DNA of 43,983 nucleotides from Candidatus Krumholzibacteriia bacterium (GCA_035649275.1 DASRJW010000105.1:1-43983); one strand, 5' to 3'; counted from the first letter of the stretch, positions 25,308 to 34,459 are shown. A program made the numbers and translations. Notes: generated from the sequence alone by a model not told the origin.

Positions 25308-25859
25308 TCAGTAGCGCCCCTCCTCGCCGCTCTCGTGCCGCCACACCCGCAACACCTCCAAGGTCTGCGAATGCGGGTTCATGAGCAAGCCCTGGCGGCG
25401 GCTCTTGGACACCGCGACCTCCAGGGCGAAGGCACGTGCCGCCGCCGGGTCGGCGAGCGGCGCCCACAGACGGTACAACGTGCCGTGCTGGAGGTGGAGC
25501 AGCCGGGCGCCGAGCTTGGCCGCGAAGTACGCCTGCGCCACCGGATCGTTCCCCTCGCCCTCACGGATCCATAGATCCGTCGCCGAGTGTCCAGGGGGCA
25601 CCACCGCGGCGGCGGCGCTTTCGTCGAGCCAAGCGTAGACGTCCCGGTTGGTGTTGACGTAGCGCCCGGCGCGGCAGGCGGCGCGAGCGATCTCCTCTTT
25701 CCGCTGCGCCCTCTCGCCGTCCCCTTCCAGCTCGAAGCGCCAGAGCTTGCCGTGCTCCACCCGCTCCACCGCCAGACCCATGAGACCTTGTAGCGCCTCG
25801 AGACAGGTCTCGGCGGTGGCGTCGATGCCTTTGCGGCGCACGAGGAATTCGAGTCGCAT
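25308..25859 (-). CDS. Tandem PurS-like protein (FGAM synthase subunit)
   Basis: The 183-aa product is about twice the length of PurS (about 80-85 aa) and reads as two PurS-like halves. The C-terminal half (about 95-175) has the family pattern: a strand, then DP (105-106), a helix, LLHLQHGTLYRLW, an acidic segment and GLLMNPHSQTLEV. The N-terminal half (1-80) follows the same order, with LEALQGLMGLAVERVEHGKLWRFELEGD and RYVNTNRDVYAW, but lacks the LLxNP signature. PurS bridges PurL and PurQ and passes ammonia between them, acting as a dimer. The start ATG shares a base with the purQ stop (TGATG). The PurS assignment is from pattern and operon position; the internal duplication is my reading. 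Confidence 0.8.
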   Translation of the reverse strand: MRLEFLVRRKGIDATAETCLEALQGLMGLAVERVEHGKLWRFELEGDGERAQRKEEIARAACRAGRYVNTNRDVYAWLDESAAAAVVPPGHSATDLWIREGEGNDPVAQAYFAAKLGARLLHLQHGTLYRLWAPLADPAAARAFALEVAVSKSRRQGLLMNPHSQTLEVLRVWRHESGEEGRY

Positions 25860-26671
25860 CACGAGGCCTCGGACCACACTGCAGCAGCCCGGACCAACTG
25901 GATGTACACGGCGAGCCCCGGACCGGGGCCGAGGAGTTCCTGGCCCGAGGCCTGACGGCGTCGTTCTCCCCAGGCTCCCGGCAAGGTCTCTGGTACTTGA
26001 TACAACCATGCCGCCCGTTCGGGGTGCGGCATGAGGGCGACGACGTTGCCCGCAGCGTTGCTGAGCGCTGCGGCACCGAGCAAGCTGCCGTTCGGGTTGA
26101 GCGGGAAGTCCGACGCCTCGCCGCCGGCGGCGGTGACGTAGCGGAGCGGGATCTGCCCGTCGCGCTCCAAGCGCTGGAAGAGTTCCATCTTTCCGGTGAA
26201 GCGACCTTCGCCGTGCCCCACCGGCAGGGGGAGTGTCTCCGGCGGCAATCCCGCCAGGAAGCCCCGGTGTCGCGCCGGGCGCAAGTGCACCCAGCCGCAG
26301 TAGTAGCCGCTCCAGCCTCGGACCGCGTTGGGCGCCAGCGCCACCTCCACCCGGCCACTCTCCAGTGCCGGCACCAGGCCCGACTCCACCAGGACCTGAG
26401 CGCCGTTGCAGACGCCGAGGACGGGCTTGCCCGCCGCCGCCGCGGCGGCGATCGTCGCCAGGATCTCGTGCTTGGCGGCGATGACGCCGGCGCGCACCCG
26501 GTCCTCGTAGGCGAAGCCTCCGGCCACGACGTATGCCGCGAAGCCCGCGCCCGCCGCAGCGGGCGCATTCCAGCGCACGATCTCCGCCACCGCTCCCGCG
26601 GCCCGCAACGCTGCCGCGGTCTCGTGCATGCAGTTCGTCCCGGGAAACTCGACCACGGCCACCCGGGTCAT
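25859..26671 (-). CDS. purQ: FGAM synthase glutaminase subunit PurQ
   Basis: Class I glutamine amidotransferase (270 aa) releasing ammonia for formylglycinamidine ribonucleotide synthesis. The N terminus VAVVEFPGTNCMHET is typical of PurQ, and the nucleophile Cys88 is in LGVCNGAQVL. PVGHGEGRF and the catalytic His-Glu in LMPHPERA follow. It is somewhat longer than average (about 230) through a C-terminal Pro/Gly-rich stretch. The ATG overlaps the purL stop (ATGA) and its own stop overlaps the PurS-like start, so the three subunits are translationally coupled. Confidence 0.96.
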   Translation of the reverse strand: MTRVAVVEFPGTNCMHETAAALRAAGAVAEIVRWNAPAAAGAGFAAYVVAGGFAYEDRVRAGVIAAKHEILATIAAAAAAGKPVLGVCNGAQVLVESGLVPALESGRVEVALAPNAVRGWSGYYCGWVHLRPARHRGFLAGLPPETLPLPVGHGEGRFTGKMELFQRLERDGQIPLRYVTAAGGEASDFPLNPNGSLLGAAALSNAAGNVVALMPHPERAAWLYQVPETLPGAWGERRRQASGQELLGPGPGLAVYIQLVRAAAVWSEAS

Positions 26672-29058
26672 CGAGCCACCTCCTCGAGGAGCACATCCTG
26701 GAGCGCCTGCAGCCAGAGGTGCGCCAGAGGCGCCAGAGGCAAACGCAGATCTGTGCCTTCCGCCTGCAGCTCCAGCTCCGGCCGGTCGAGGACCTCGCCG
26801 AGATGCTGGCACGGAACGCCGTGGGCAGCGCAAAGTCTTTCGAATCCGTCGAGCTCGCGGCGCGGCACGGCACAGACGTACCCCGGTGCTTCGCCGAAGA
26901 GACGCGCCGGGACGGGCAGGGCGTCCGCGCCTAGGCGCAAGCGCAGGCCGAGCCTGGGCTGGCCGCGGCGCCCGAAGCTCATCTCCAAGAGTGCGAGCAG
27001 GACGCCCCCGGCACCGAGGTCCCGGCAAGCGTGCAGCGCGCCCGCGTCGTAGGCGGCGAGCACGGCCTCGGCGCTGCGCTTTTCTGCCTCCAGATCGAGA
27101 CTCGGTGGCGCGGACAGGAACAACTCCTGTTGTTCCGTGACCGCGGCGTAGAGGCTGCCGCCGAGAGCCGAACTCTGCGCTCCGAGGCGGAGCAGGACCT
27201 CCCCGGCTTCCTTCAGCGCCATCCCCCGACAGCGGCCGACCTCGAGGGCCACACCGACGCAGGCCACGATGGGCGTCGGTGGAATGGCGCGACCGGCGCG
27301 GCTCTCGTTGTACAAGCTCACGTTTCCGGAGACGAACGGCAGGGGGAAACCGCGGAAGCCGAGAGCGTCCGCTGCGTCCGCCAGACCTCGCACCGTCTCT
27401 TCCAGCTCGTGCATGCACTCGGGATTCTCCGGGCTGCCGAAGTTGAGGCAGTCGGTCAGGGCCCAGGGCGTGGCCCCCACGGCGACGACATTGCGCACCG
27501 CCTCGCACACCGTCGCTTGCGCCGCGAGGTAAGCGTCCCTGCTGCCGCGGCGCGCCGGGCCGGCCACGGCCACCGCGACGGCCAGTTCCTCGTCGCGCCA
27601 GGGCACGAGCAAACCGGCGTCCGCATCCCCGGGACGGAAGGCCGTGTGCCCCTGCACATCGCTGTCGTAGTGCGCGAACAGCGGCCAACGCGAACCACCG
27701 GCGCGGGAGCCGAGCACGGCGCGCAGGTCCTTTTCCAGGTCCCGCCGGAGCAGGCCGCGGAGCTCGGCGGGCCGCGGCGGCGTGGCGCGACGGGCCGTGC
27801 GCGGCCAATGCATCTCCTCCGCCTGGGTCACCCATTCGGTGGGCAGATCCACGTGCACGAGGCCGTGCTGCAGCACCCGCACCCGCCCGCTCGAGTCGAA
27901 GCGGCCGATGACGCGAGCCCCGGCACCGCGCACCATCCGGCCGAGTTCGAAGTCTTCCTCGTAGAGCCGGCGCAGCTCGGTGGCCAGCGACGCCGGAACG
28001 GCGAAGACATAGCGCTCCTGCGTCTCCGCCACCAGGAGCACCGCCGCGCTCCGCTCCGGCTGATCGCGGTGCACGGCGTCGAGGTCGAGGACGAGGCCCA
28101 GGCTGCCAGCGATCTCGGTCGCCGCGCCCCCCAAGCCGGCGGCGCCGAGATCCTTCATGGCGAAGGGACGGCCGCTCTGGCGAAGCAAGGCGAGCGCCGC
28201 CCGGTTCGCTTCGCTGAGCACACGCTTGAAGAAGGGGTCGGGGAGCTGCACCGCGCCCCGTTCCTGGGTGGCCTCGTCGGTGTCGAGAATGCCGGAAGCG
28301 AAGGCCGCACCGCCGAGGCCGCTGTCATCGGTGGGCTTGCCCACCAGGAGGAGGACATAGTCTGCCTCGCCCGCGACCGCCGGGGCGCGGCTCGGCACCA
28401 GATCCGACTCCTCCATGCTGCCCAGGGCGACCACGTTGACCAAACAGTTGTCGTCGAAGGCGCCGTCGAACTCCACCTCGCCGCCCAGGTTGGGAACGCC
28501 GAGGGCATTGCCGTAGTGGGCGATTCCTGCCACTACACCGCGCACGATCTGCCGCACCACTTCGGCCTGGGGGCCGTCGGGATCGCCGAAACGCAGGGCA
28601 TCGAGGACTCCGATCACCTCCGCTCCCATGCAGTAGACGTCGCGTACGATGCCGCCGATACCGGTGGAGGCACCTTCGAAGGGCAACAGCTGGCTCGGAT
28701 GGTTGTGGCTCTCGTGGCCCAGGGCGAGGCAGTGCGTCGCGCCCCGAAGCTCGAGGCTGCCGTTCTCGCTGCGCCGCGGCAGCCGCACCACCCCGGCGTC
28801 CGCACCGGGGCCGAGCACGACCTGCGGACCTTGGGTGGGGAGCAGGCGCAACAGTGCCCGGCTGCTCTTGTAGGAGCAGTGCTCGCTCCACATGCTGTCG
28901 AGAAGCGCCAGCTCCGCCAGCGTCGGCTCGCGCTCCAGCCGGCCGAGCAACCGGCGCACCTCCTCGACGCGGAGGTGGAGACCCAAATGCCGCAGAGCCT
29001 GAGCCAGATCCGCATCGTCCAGGGCGCCGAGCTGCAACGCCGGAGCACGGGTGTTCAT
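26668..29058 (-). CDS. purL: FGAM synthase, small-type PurL
   Basis: ATP-dependent synthetase subunit that converts FGAR and ammonia to FGAM (796 aa). It is of the small type, which needs separate PurQ and PurS, both encoded next. Motifs: LLDSMWSEHCSYKSSR, LGHESHNHPS, ASTGIGGIVRDV, MKDLGAAGLGGA, FAHYDSDVQG, LNFGSPENPE and SGNVSLYNES. The ATG at 29058 overlaps the purB stop (ATGA). Longer upstream frame lies over purB and is not coding. Confidence 0.97.
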   Translation of the reverse strand: MNTRAPALQLGALDDADLAQALRHLGLHLRVEEVRRLLGRLEREPTLAELALLDSMWSEHCSYKSSRALLRLLPTQGPQVVLGPGADAGVVRLPRRSENGSLELRGATHCLALGHESHNHPSQLLPFEGASTGIGGIVRDVYCMGAEVIGVLDALRFGDPDGPQAEVVRQIVRGVVAGIAHYGNALGVPNLGGEVEFDGAFDDNCLVNVVALGSMEESDLVPSRAPAVAGEADYVLLLVGKPTDDSGLGGAAFASGILDTDEATQERGAVQLPDPFFKRVLSEANRAALALLRQSGRPFAMKDLGAAGLGGAATEIAGSLGLVLDLDAVHRDQPERSAAVLLVAETQERYVFAVPASLATELRRLYEEDFELGRMVRGAGARVIGRFDSSGRVRVLQHGLVHVDLPTEWVTQAEEMHWPRTARRATPPRPAELRGLLRRDLEKDLRAVLGSRAGGSRWPLFAHYDSDVQGHTAFRPGDADAGLLVPWRDEELAVAVAVAGPARRGSRDAYLAAQATVCEAVRNVVAVGATPWALTDCLNFGSPENPECMHELEETVRGLADAADALGFRGFPLPFVSGNVSLYNESRAGRAIPPTPIVACVGVALEVGRCRGMALKEAGEVLLRLGAQSSALGGSLYAAVTEQQELFLSAPPSLDLEAEKRSAEAVLAAYDAGALHACRDLGAGGVLLALLEMSFGRRGQPRLGLRLRLGADALPVPARLFGEAPGYVCAVPRRELDGFERLCAAHGVPCQHLGEVLDRPELELQAEGTDLRLPLAPLAHLWLQALQDVLLEEVAR

Positions 29059-30368
29059 GCGCCGTCCGCCTCCAACACCCGGGCGAAAAGCTGGTCCACG
29101 TGCCGTAGCTGGTGGTCGAGATCGAAGACTTTCTCCACCTGGGCGCGGCCGAGAACAGCCTCGATGCCTTCGGTCTCCAAAGCGACGTCGCGCAAACTGC
29201 GTTCGCCCTCGCGGGCGGCACGGCTCGCCTCCTGCACCAGGCGATAGGCCCGATCCCGGAGCAGCCCGGCGCCGACGAGGGCGAGGAGCAACGCTTGCGA
29301 GAACACCAGACCGCGGCTCGATTCGAGGTTGCGCCGCATGCGCTCGGGCCGCACCACGAGCCCGTCGACGAGCTGCGTGGCCAGGGCCAACATGTAGTCG
29401 GCAGCGAGACAGGCATCCGGAAGGATGATGCGTTCCACGGCGCTGTGGGAGATGTCGCGCTCGTGCCACAGAGCCACGTTCTCCAGCGCCGGCGTCACCT
29501 GGGAGCGCAGCACCCGCGCCAGGCCGACGAGGCGTTCGCTGCGTATGGGGTTGCGCTTGTGCGGCATGGAGGAGCTGCCCTTCTGCGTCGCCGCGAAGGC
29601 TTCCTCCACCTCGCCGACCTCGCTCCGCTGCAGGTGCCGCAGCTCGGTGGCGATTCGCTCCAAACCGGAGCCGAGCAAGGCCAGGGCGGCGACGAACTCG
29701 GCGTGCCGGTCGCGCGGCACGACCTGGGTGGCGAGGGGCTCGCAGCCGAGCTCCAAGGCGCGGCACACCCGGGCCTCCACCTCGGGTCCGAGAGCGGCAA
29801 AGGTGCCGACGGCGCCGGAGAGCTTGCCCACCGCCACGGCGTCCACGGCGCGGCCGAGACGCAGTCGGTGGCGCCGCATCTCGGCGTACCAGTGCAAGAG
29901 CTTGAGACCGAAGGTGAGGGGTTCGGCATGCATCCCATGGGTGCGCCCCACCATGGGAGTGAGGCGGAACTCTTGCGCGCGCCGCAGGAGGACGGCGGCG
30001 AAGGCGTCGACGCCGCCGAGCAGCAAGCGACCACTGTCGCGCAATTGCACGGCCAGCGCGGTGTCGAGAACATCGGAGCTGGTGAGGCCGAAGTGGAGCC
30101 AGCGCGACGCCGGACCGACCGCGGCGGCGAGAACGTCGACGAAGGCAGCGACGTCGTGGTCCGTGGCCTTCTCGCGCTCCGCCACCTGCGCCGCGTCCAC
30201 CCCGGCCTGCTTCGCCTGGCGGCGGAGCGTCGCGACTTCGGCGGCCGGGATGACGCCGGTGGCCGCCAGGGCCTCGCAGGCCAGGATTTCGATCTCCGTC
30301 CACAAACGCAGGCGGTTGGCGTCGCTCCAGAGCGCCGCCATCTCGGGACGGCTGTAGCGCGGAATCAA
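29055..30368 (-). CDS. purB: Adenylosuccinate lyase
   Basis: Catalyses fumarate elimination from SAICAR and from adenylosuccinate (437 aa). The N terminus MIPRYSRPEM is characteristic of the family. THGMHAEP carries a catalytic His, and the signature GSSSMPHKRNP the mobile serine loop. It is the first gene of the purine cluster, followed by purL with an ATGA overlap. The 73 bp separating it from htrA show no PurR-like or riboswitch element that I can recognise. Confidence 0.97.
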   Translation of the reverse strand: MIPRYSRPEMAALWSDANRLRLWTEIEILACEALAATGVIPAAEVATLRRQAKQAGVDAAQVAEREKATDHDVAAFVDVLAAAVGPASRWLHFGLTSSDVLDTALAVQLRDSGRLLLGGVDAFAAVLLRRAQEFRLTPMVGRTHGMHAEPLTFGLKLLHWYAEMRRHRLRLGRAVDAVAVGKLSGAVGTFAALGPEVEARVCRALELGCEPLATQVVPRDRHAEFVAALALLGSGLERIATELRHLQRSEVGEVEEAFAATQKGSSSMPHKRNPIRSERLVGLARVLRSQVTPALENVALWHERDISHSAVERIILPDACLAADYMLALATQLVDGLVVRPERMRRNLESSRGLVFSQALLLALVGAGLLRDRAYRLVQEASRAAREGERSLRDVALETEGIEAVLGRAQVEKVFDLDHQLRHVDQLFARVLEADGA

Positions 30369-30441
30369 GGCGATCCCTTCGTCTCGACCCCGCCGCAGCC
30401 GCGGGCGGGAACGCCCCCACCGCGCCGCCGCGGCGGAGCTT

Positions 30442-31695
30442 TCAGCTCCGCGAACGCTGGCGGCGCTGCAGCCGCTGCGCCTGCACCTTCGGGTTCTCCT
30501 CTACTTCTAACACCACGTCCAGCCGCTGTCCATCCTTCACCAACTGGGCGCGGATGCTGTCGCCGACGCGCGTCGTGAAGAGGATGCGCTCGGCGCGTGG
30601 CAGCGAGTAAGGTTCCTGGCCGTTCAATTGCATGAGCACGTCACCAGGCCGGATGCCGGCGCGCGCCGCCGGGCTCCCTGGTTCCACCGCGCTCACCAGC
30701 AGCACCCCGTCTTCCTCGGCCAGTCCTACGCGCCGGCGCGTTTCCGGCGGCATCGCCTCTTGCAAGCGCCACCCCACCCAGGGGGTGCGCACTTCCCCCA
30801 CCTCGCGCAACTCCTGCACCACCCATTTCACCGTGTTGATCGGCACGGAGAAATTGACGCCCACGTTGGCGGCGCGCATTTCGACGTTGTAGAGCGCCAT
30901 GTTGACGCCGATCACCTCGCCGTTGGTGTTCACCAAGGGACCGCCGCTGTTGCCGCTGTTGATCGCCGCATCGGTCTGCAGCAGATCGAAGTAAGGCCAG
31001 GCTCCGAGGTGGCCTTCCGGCGGCAGCAGGTCCCGCCGCACGGCGCTGATGACCCCAACGCTCACCGAGGGCTGCGGGTCGCCGACGGCATCGCCGAAGG
31101 GACTGCCGATGGCGATGACCCATTCGCCGACCATGATCTCGTCGCTGTCGCCGAGCTGCGCCGGGCTGGCCTCGGCGTGCGCGCCGAGCTCGGCGCGCAG
31201 GAGCGCCAGGTCGAAGCGCGGTGCGATGCCCACCACCTCGGCGAGAGCGCTGCTGCCGTCCCCGAGGCTGACGCTCAGGTCGGTGGCCCCTTGCACCACG
31301 TGCGCCATGGTGACGATGAAGCCGTCGCGATCGAGGAGGAAACCGCTCCCCACCCACTCGCGGTCCACCGTACGTGGCCGGCTCGCGGGCCAGCGGAAGA
31401 GATCGAGCATCGGCGATTTCACCGCGACGGGGCCGGCGGCGCGGATCGTCACCACCGCGCGCCGCGTCATGTCCACCGCGGTGACGATGGCGGTGGTGCG
31501 GGACTGGCGCACCACCTCGGCGGAGTGCTCGCGTCCCCGCGCCACTCCAGCAGGAGCGCCGTCCGGGCTCCGCCGCGGAGCACGAAAATGCAGCACCGCG
31601 AGCACTGCGACACCGACCAGCACGCCCGTCAGCAAACCGGCGGCATAAGGCCGCCACCGGAGAAGCGGGCTGGCCGGCCGGAAGGGTTCAGCCAT
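30442..31695 (-). CDS. HtrA/Deg-type serine protease, membrane-anchored, one PDZ
   Basis: Periplasmic quality-control protease (417 aa). An N-terminal membrane anchor (about 14-34) is followed by a low-complexity linker and a trypsin-like domain with the catalytic triad: His132 in MAHVV, Asp in FDLALLR and Ser250 in NSGNSGGPLV. A single PDZ domain (about 310-395) includes GSPAARAGIRPGDVLMQLNG. This is the DegS/one-PDZ layout; DegP has two PDZ domains. The ATG at 31695 has GGAGG 4 nt upstream. The stop codon lies in the loop of an 8-bp hairpin (30433-30451) without a T run. Confidence 0.93.
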   Translation of the reverse strand: MAEPFRPASPLLRWRPYAAGLLTGVLVGVAVLAVLHFRAPRRSPDGAPAGVARGREHSAEVVRQSRTTAIVTAVDMTRRAVVTIRAAGPVAVKSPMLDLFRWPASRPRTVDREWVGSGFLLDRDGFIVTMAHVVQGATDLSVSLGDGSSALAEVVGIAPRFDLALLRAELGAHAEASPAQLGDSDEIMVGEWVIAIGSPFGDAVGDPQPSVSVGVISAVRRDLLPPEGHLGAWPYFDLLQTDAAINSGNSGGPLVNTNGEVIGVNMALYNVEMRAANVGVNFSVPINTVKWVVQELREVGEVRTPWVGWRLQEAMPPETRRRVGLAEEDGVLLVSAVEPGSPAARAGIRPGDVLMQLNGQEPYSLPRAERILFTTRVGDSIRAQLVKDGQRLDVVLEVEENPKVQAQRLQRRQRSRS

Positions 31696-31796
31696 GGGGC
31701 CTCCTGAGGACCGCGGGGCCCGCCTCGAGGCGACGGTCGGCACTCTGGGAGAGCTTCAGGCGCCCTCCGAGCTCACAGGCTCGACTCATTGTGAAA

Positions 31797-32576
31797 TCAC
31801 CATTTCCACTCGAGGAACGAAGCCGGCTCCAGGCCCGGACCGGGCTCCCCAGGATAGCGCACGCCCAGGAGGAAAAGCGCCTGGGGCGGCAAGCAGGGAC
31901 CGCCTCGGCCGCGGTCCCTCTGCTCCAGGATGTCGCGCAACGCGCTCGGCTGCAAGCGCCCCACCCCGACCTCGAGCAAGGCTCCAGCGATCCGCCGCAC
32001 CATGTTGTGCAGGAAGCGATTGGCGGTGATGTCGAGGTCCACCCAGGCGGCCTGGGAACGAACCCGGACCCGCTCCACCAGGCAGAGGCAGTGAACGCCG
32101 GCGTCGCTGGCGGCGAAGGCGGTGAAATCATGTTCGCCGAGGAGCAGGCGCGCCGCTTCGTCCATGGGTTCGGCGCGCAGCGACTCGGGCACCTCCAAGC
32201 TGTAGCGACGCCAGAAGACGCTGCTGCCGCGATGCCAGCGGTAGCGGTAGCTGCGCGCCACCGCGCTGTGACGTGCGGAGAACTCCGCCGGCACCTGCCG
32301 CACCTCGTGCACCTGGATGTCCCGCGGCAGGAGGCCACCGAGGGCCCGCCGCAGCCAGGCTGGCTCCCGCGCCTCGTCGTGGCGGAAGCTCGCCACCTGC
32401 CCCACCGCGTGCACGCCGGCGTCGGTCCTGCCGGCGCCTTCCGGCACCGCCAGGTCTCCGAACAAGTGTTCCAGCGCCTGCTGCAGTTCTCCCTGCACCG
32501 TGCGTTGGCCAGGCTGCACCTGCCAGCCATGGAAATCGCTGCCGTCGTAAGCGAGATCGATGCGGTAGTTCGTCAT
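31797..32576 (-). CDS. truA: tRNA pseudouridine synthase A
   Basis: Modifies U38-U40 in the anticodon stem-loop of many tRNAs (259 aa). The catalytic Asp52 is in GRTDAGVHA; other blocks are YDGSDFHGWQ near the N terminus, ARSYRYR, and FLHNMVRRIAG. The ATG at 32576 begins MTNYRIDLAYDG. It follows the ecfT gene by 10 nt, the same ecfT-truA order as in Firmicutes. Between its stop and htrA, 101 bp show no gene. Confidence 0.96.
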   Translation of the reverse strand: MTNYRIDLAYDGSDFHGWQVQPGQRTVQGELQQALEHLFGDLAVPEGAGRTDAGVHAVGQVASFRHDEAREPAWLRRALGGLLPRDIQVHEVRQVPAEFSARHSAVARSYRYRWHRGSSVFWRRYSLEVPESLRAEPMDEAARLLLGEHDFTAFAASDAGVHCLCLVERVRVRSQAAWVDLDITANRFLHNMVRRIAGALLEVGVGRLQPSALRDILEQRDRGRGGPCLPPQALFLLGVRYPGEPGPGLEPASFLEWKW

Positions 32577-32586
32577 GCCCCGTGGT

Positions 32587-33363
32587 CTAGCGCCGCAGCC
32601 AGACGGACGCAAGGAGAACGAGCAGGCAGAGGGCCAGACAGGTGCCTTCCGCTCGCCCGTGACGCGGCGGAACGAAGGCGGTGCGCGGGCGCCCGGGGAC
32701 GAAGCAGCGGGCGTCGAGGGCCACAGCGAGTTCGTCGGCGCGCCGCAAGACGCTCAAAAAGAGCGGTACCGCGAGAGGCACCACGGCTTGCAGCCGATGC
32801 CACCAGCGCCAGCGCGAGCCGCCCATCTTGGTACGGTGCGCGGCCACGAGGCTGCGCGCTTCGGCGAGGAAGATCGGGATGAAGCTCAAGGCGAGAACGA
32901 GGAGGAAGCCGAGCTCGTGCACCGGGAGACGCAGGCGCCGCAAAGGTCCGAGGAGTCGATCGAGGCCACGGGCGAGATCCACCGGTACGGTGGTGGCGGT
33001 GAAGAGCACGCTCAGCAGGACGAGATCCAAGAGCCTGGCCAAGAGGACGCCGAACTCGGCTGGATTCTGTTCCCGGGTCCAACCGCCGGAGACGGCCGCC
33101 CATCCGAGGTTGGCGAGGGCGACGAAAGCGAGCAGCCACGCCGCCCCGCGCAGGGCCCGCAGCAGCAAGCGCGCCGGTAGGCGGGCGAGAAGGAAAGCGG
33201 CGAGAAGAACCACTCCCTGCAACAGCTGCAGGTCGAGCCTGGAACTGCAGAGGGAAGCCGTGGCCAAACAGAAGGCACCCACGAGCTTGATGCCCGCATC
33301 CAACCGGTGCAGCGGCGAGGAACGGGGAATGTAGCGCCCGAGAGCGAGACCGACGAGACGCAT
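32587..33363 (-). CDS. Energy-coupling factor transporter T component
   Basis: Integral membrane protein (258 aa) with about five to six hydrophobic segments. In ECF vitamin/metal transporters the T subunit couples two ATPases to a substrate-binding S protein. The coupling-helix region resembles the family: EARSLVAAHRTKMGG, then LPLFLSV-like membrane helices and RADELAVALDARCF. The two Ala-Arg-Gly coupling motifs are altered here (HRTKMG and ARC). No A or S component is in the window, so partners must be elsewhere. It lies 3 nt after asd and before truA. Confidence 0.82.
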   Translation of the reverse strand: MRLVGLALGRYIPRSSPLHRLDAGIKLVGAFCLATASLCSSRLDLQLLQGVVLLAAFLLARLPARLLLRALRGAAWLLAFVALANLGWAAVSGGWTREQNPAEFGVLLARLLDLVLLSVLFTATTVPVDLARGLDRLLGPLRRLRLPVHELGFLLVLALSFIPIFLAEARSLVAAHRTKMGGSRWRWWHRLQAVVPLAVPLFLSVLRRADELAVALDARCFVPGRPRTAFVPPRHGRAEGTCLALCLLVLLASVWLRR

Positions 33364-33366
33364 GCT

Positions 33367-34380
33367 TCAGGTGCCGCCGCGCACTCGCGCCTGGCAAAGG
33401 TGCTCGACGATCTGCACCGCGTTCAGCGCCGCGCCCTTGCGCAGATTGTCCGACACCACCCAAAACGCCAGGCTGCGCGGCTCCTGTGGATCGAGCCGCA
33501 AGCGGCCGACCCCGACCTCGTCGCGGCCGGCGAGCTCGCGCGCCAGCGGGTAGTCCGCCTCCGGGCGCAGGGCCAGCCCGGGCTGGCGTTGCATGGCGGT
33601 GCGCAACGCCTCCAGGTCGACGGGGCTCTCGGTCTCCACGTGCACGGCTTCGCTGTGACAGCGGAACACGGGGACGCGAACACACGTGGCCGACAAACGC
33701 AGCTCCGGCATCCCGAGGATCTTGCGGCTTTCCTGGCGCATCTTGGTTTCCTCGCGACTCCAGCCTGCGGCGTCGAGGACGTCGATGTGCGGCACTACGT
33801 CGAAGGCGATGCCGCGCGGATACACCTCGCGCGGTTCGGGAGTGCCCGCCAGGTAGGCGCGACTCGCGGCTTCCAGTTCTCCCATGGAGCGGCGGCCGGC
33901 ACCGGACACCGACTGATACGTGGCCACGACGACGCGACGCAGACCGAAGAGGTCGCGCACCGGCTTGAGCGCCACCACCATCTGGATGGTGGAACAGTTG
34001 GGGTTGGCGACGAGACCGCGGTGCCCGTCCAAAGCCGAGGCATTGACTTCCGGAACCACCAGCGGCACCGCCGCATCCAGGCGGAAAGCGCTGCTGTTGT
34101 CCACCACCACCGCCCCTTCCTGCACGGCTTGTGGGGCGTATTGCCGGCTGCGCTCGGCGCCGGCGGAGAAGAGGGCGAAATCGAGGCCGCGGAAACAGCC
34201 CGGCTCCAGGAGGCGGAGCGGCAACGGCTCACCACGAAAAACGACCGCAGCGCCGCGCGATGGGGGCGAAGCGAAGGCGCGCAGCTCCTCCACGCCGATG
34301 CCGCGCTGCTCCAGCACCCGCAGCATCTCCTGACCCACGGCTCCTGTCGCACCGACGACGGCGATGCGCAACCTGCTCAT
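33367..34380 (-). CDS. asd: Aspartate-semialdehyde dehydrogenase
   Basis: Reduces aspartyl phosphate to aspartate semialdehyde, the branch point to lysine/diaminopimelate, threonine and methionine (337 aa). The NADP-binding GATGAVGQEML is at the N terminus, SSAFR and the nucleophile Cys129 in NPNCST lie mid-sequence, and RVPVFRCHSEAV carries the catalytic His. The ATG at 34380 has GGGAGGTGG about 5 nt upstream. It is divergent from the HEAT/cyclophilin lipoprotein gene. The 129-bp gap is too short for a lysine riboswitch and shows none. Confidence 0.96.
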   Translation of the reverse strand: MSRLRIAVVGATGAVGQEMLRVLEQRGIGVEELRAFASPPSRGAAVVFRGEPLPLRLLEPGCFRGLDFALFSAGAERSRQYAPQAVQEGAVVVDNSSAFRLDAAVPLVVPEVNASALDGHRGLVANPNCSTIQMVVALKPVRDLFGLRRVVVATYQSVSGAGRRSMGELEAASRAYLAGTPEPREVYPRGIAFDVVPHIDVLDAAGWSREETKMRQESRKILGMPELRLSATCVRVPVFRCHSEAVHVETESPVDLEALRTAMQRQPGLALRPEADYPLARELAGRDEVGVGRLRLDPQEPRSLAFWVVSDNLRKGAALNAVQIVEHLCQARVRGGT

Positions 34381-34459
34381 CGGCCACCTCCCGTCCCGCT
34401 GGCGCCGCCCGATTGCAGCAGACCCCAGGCTCCCTGTCCAGCCACGGCTTCGCCTCCGG

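Noticed and set aside
26668-30420. A frame of about 1250 codons across purL and purB
   Set aside because: The upstream part is an out-of-frame reading of purB; PurL homology and a coupled ATG start at 29058. High GC content makes long false frames common throughout the window.
30433-30451. Terminator at the htrA stop
   Set aside because: The 8-bp hairpin is real, but no T run follows on the minus strand, so it is mentioned with htrA only.
34381-34459. Lysine riboswitch upstream of asd
   Set aside because: The divergent gap is only 129 bp and lacks the conserved riboswitch core.
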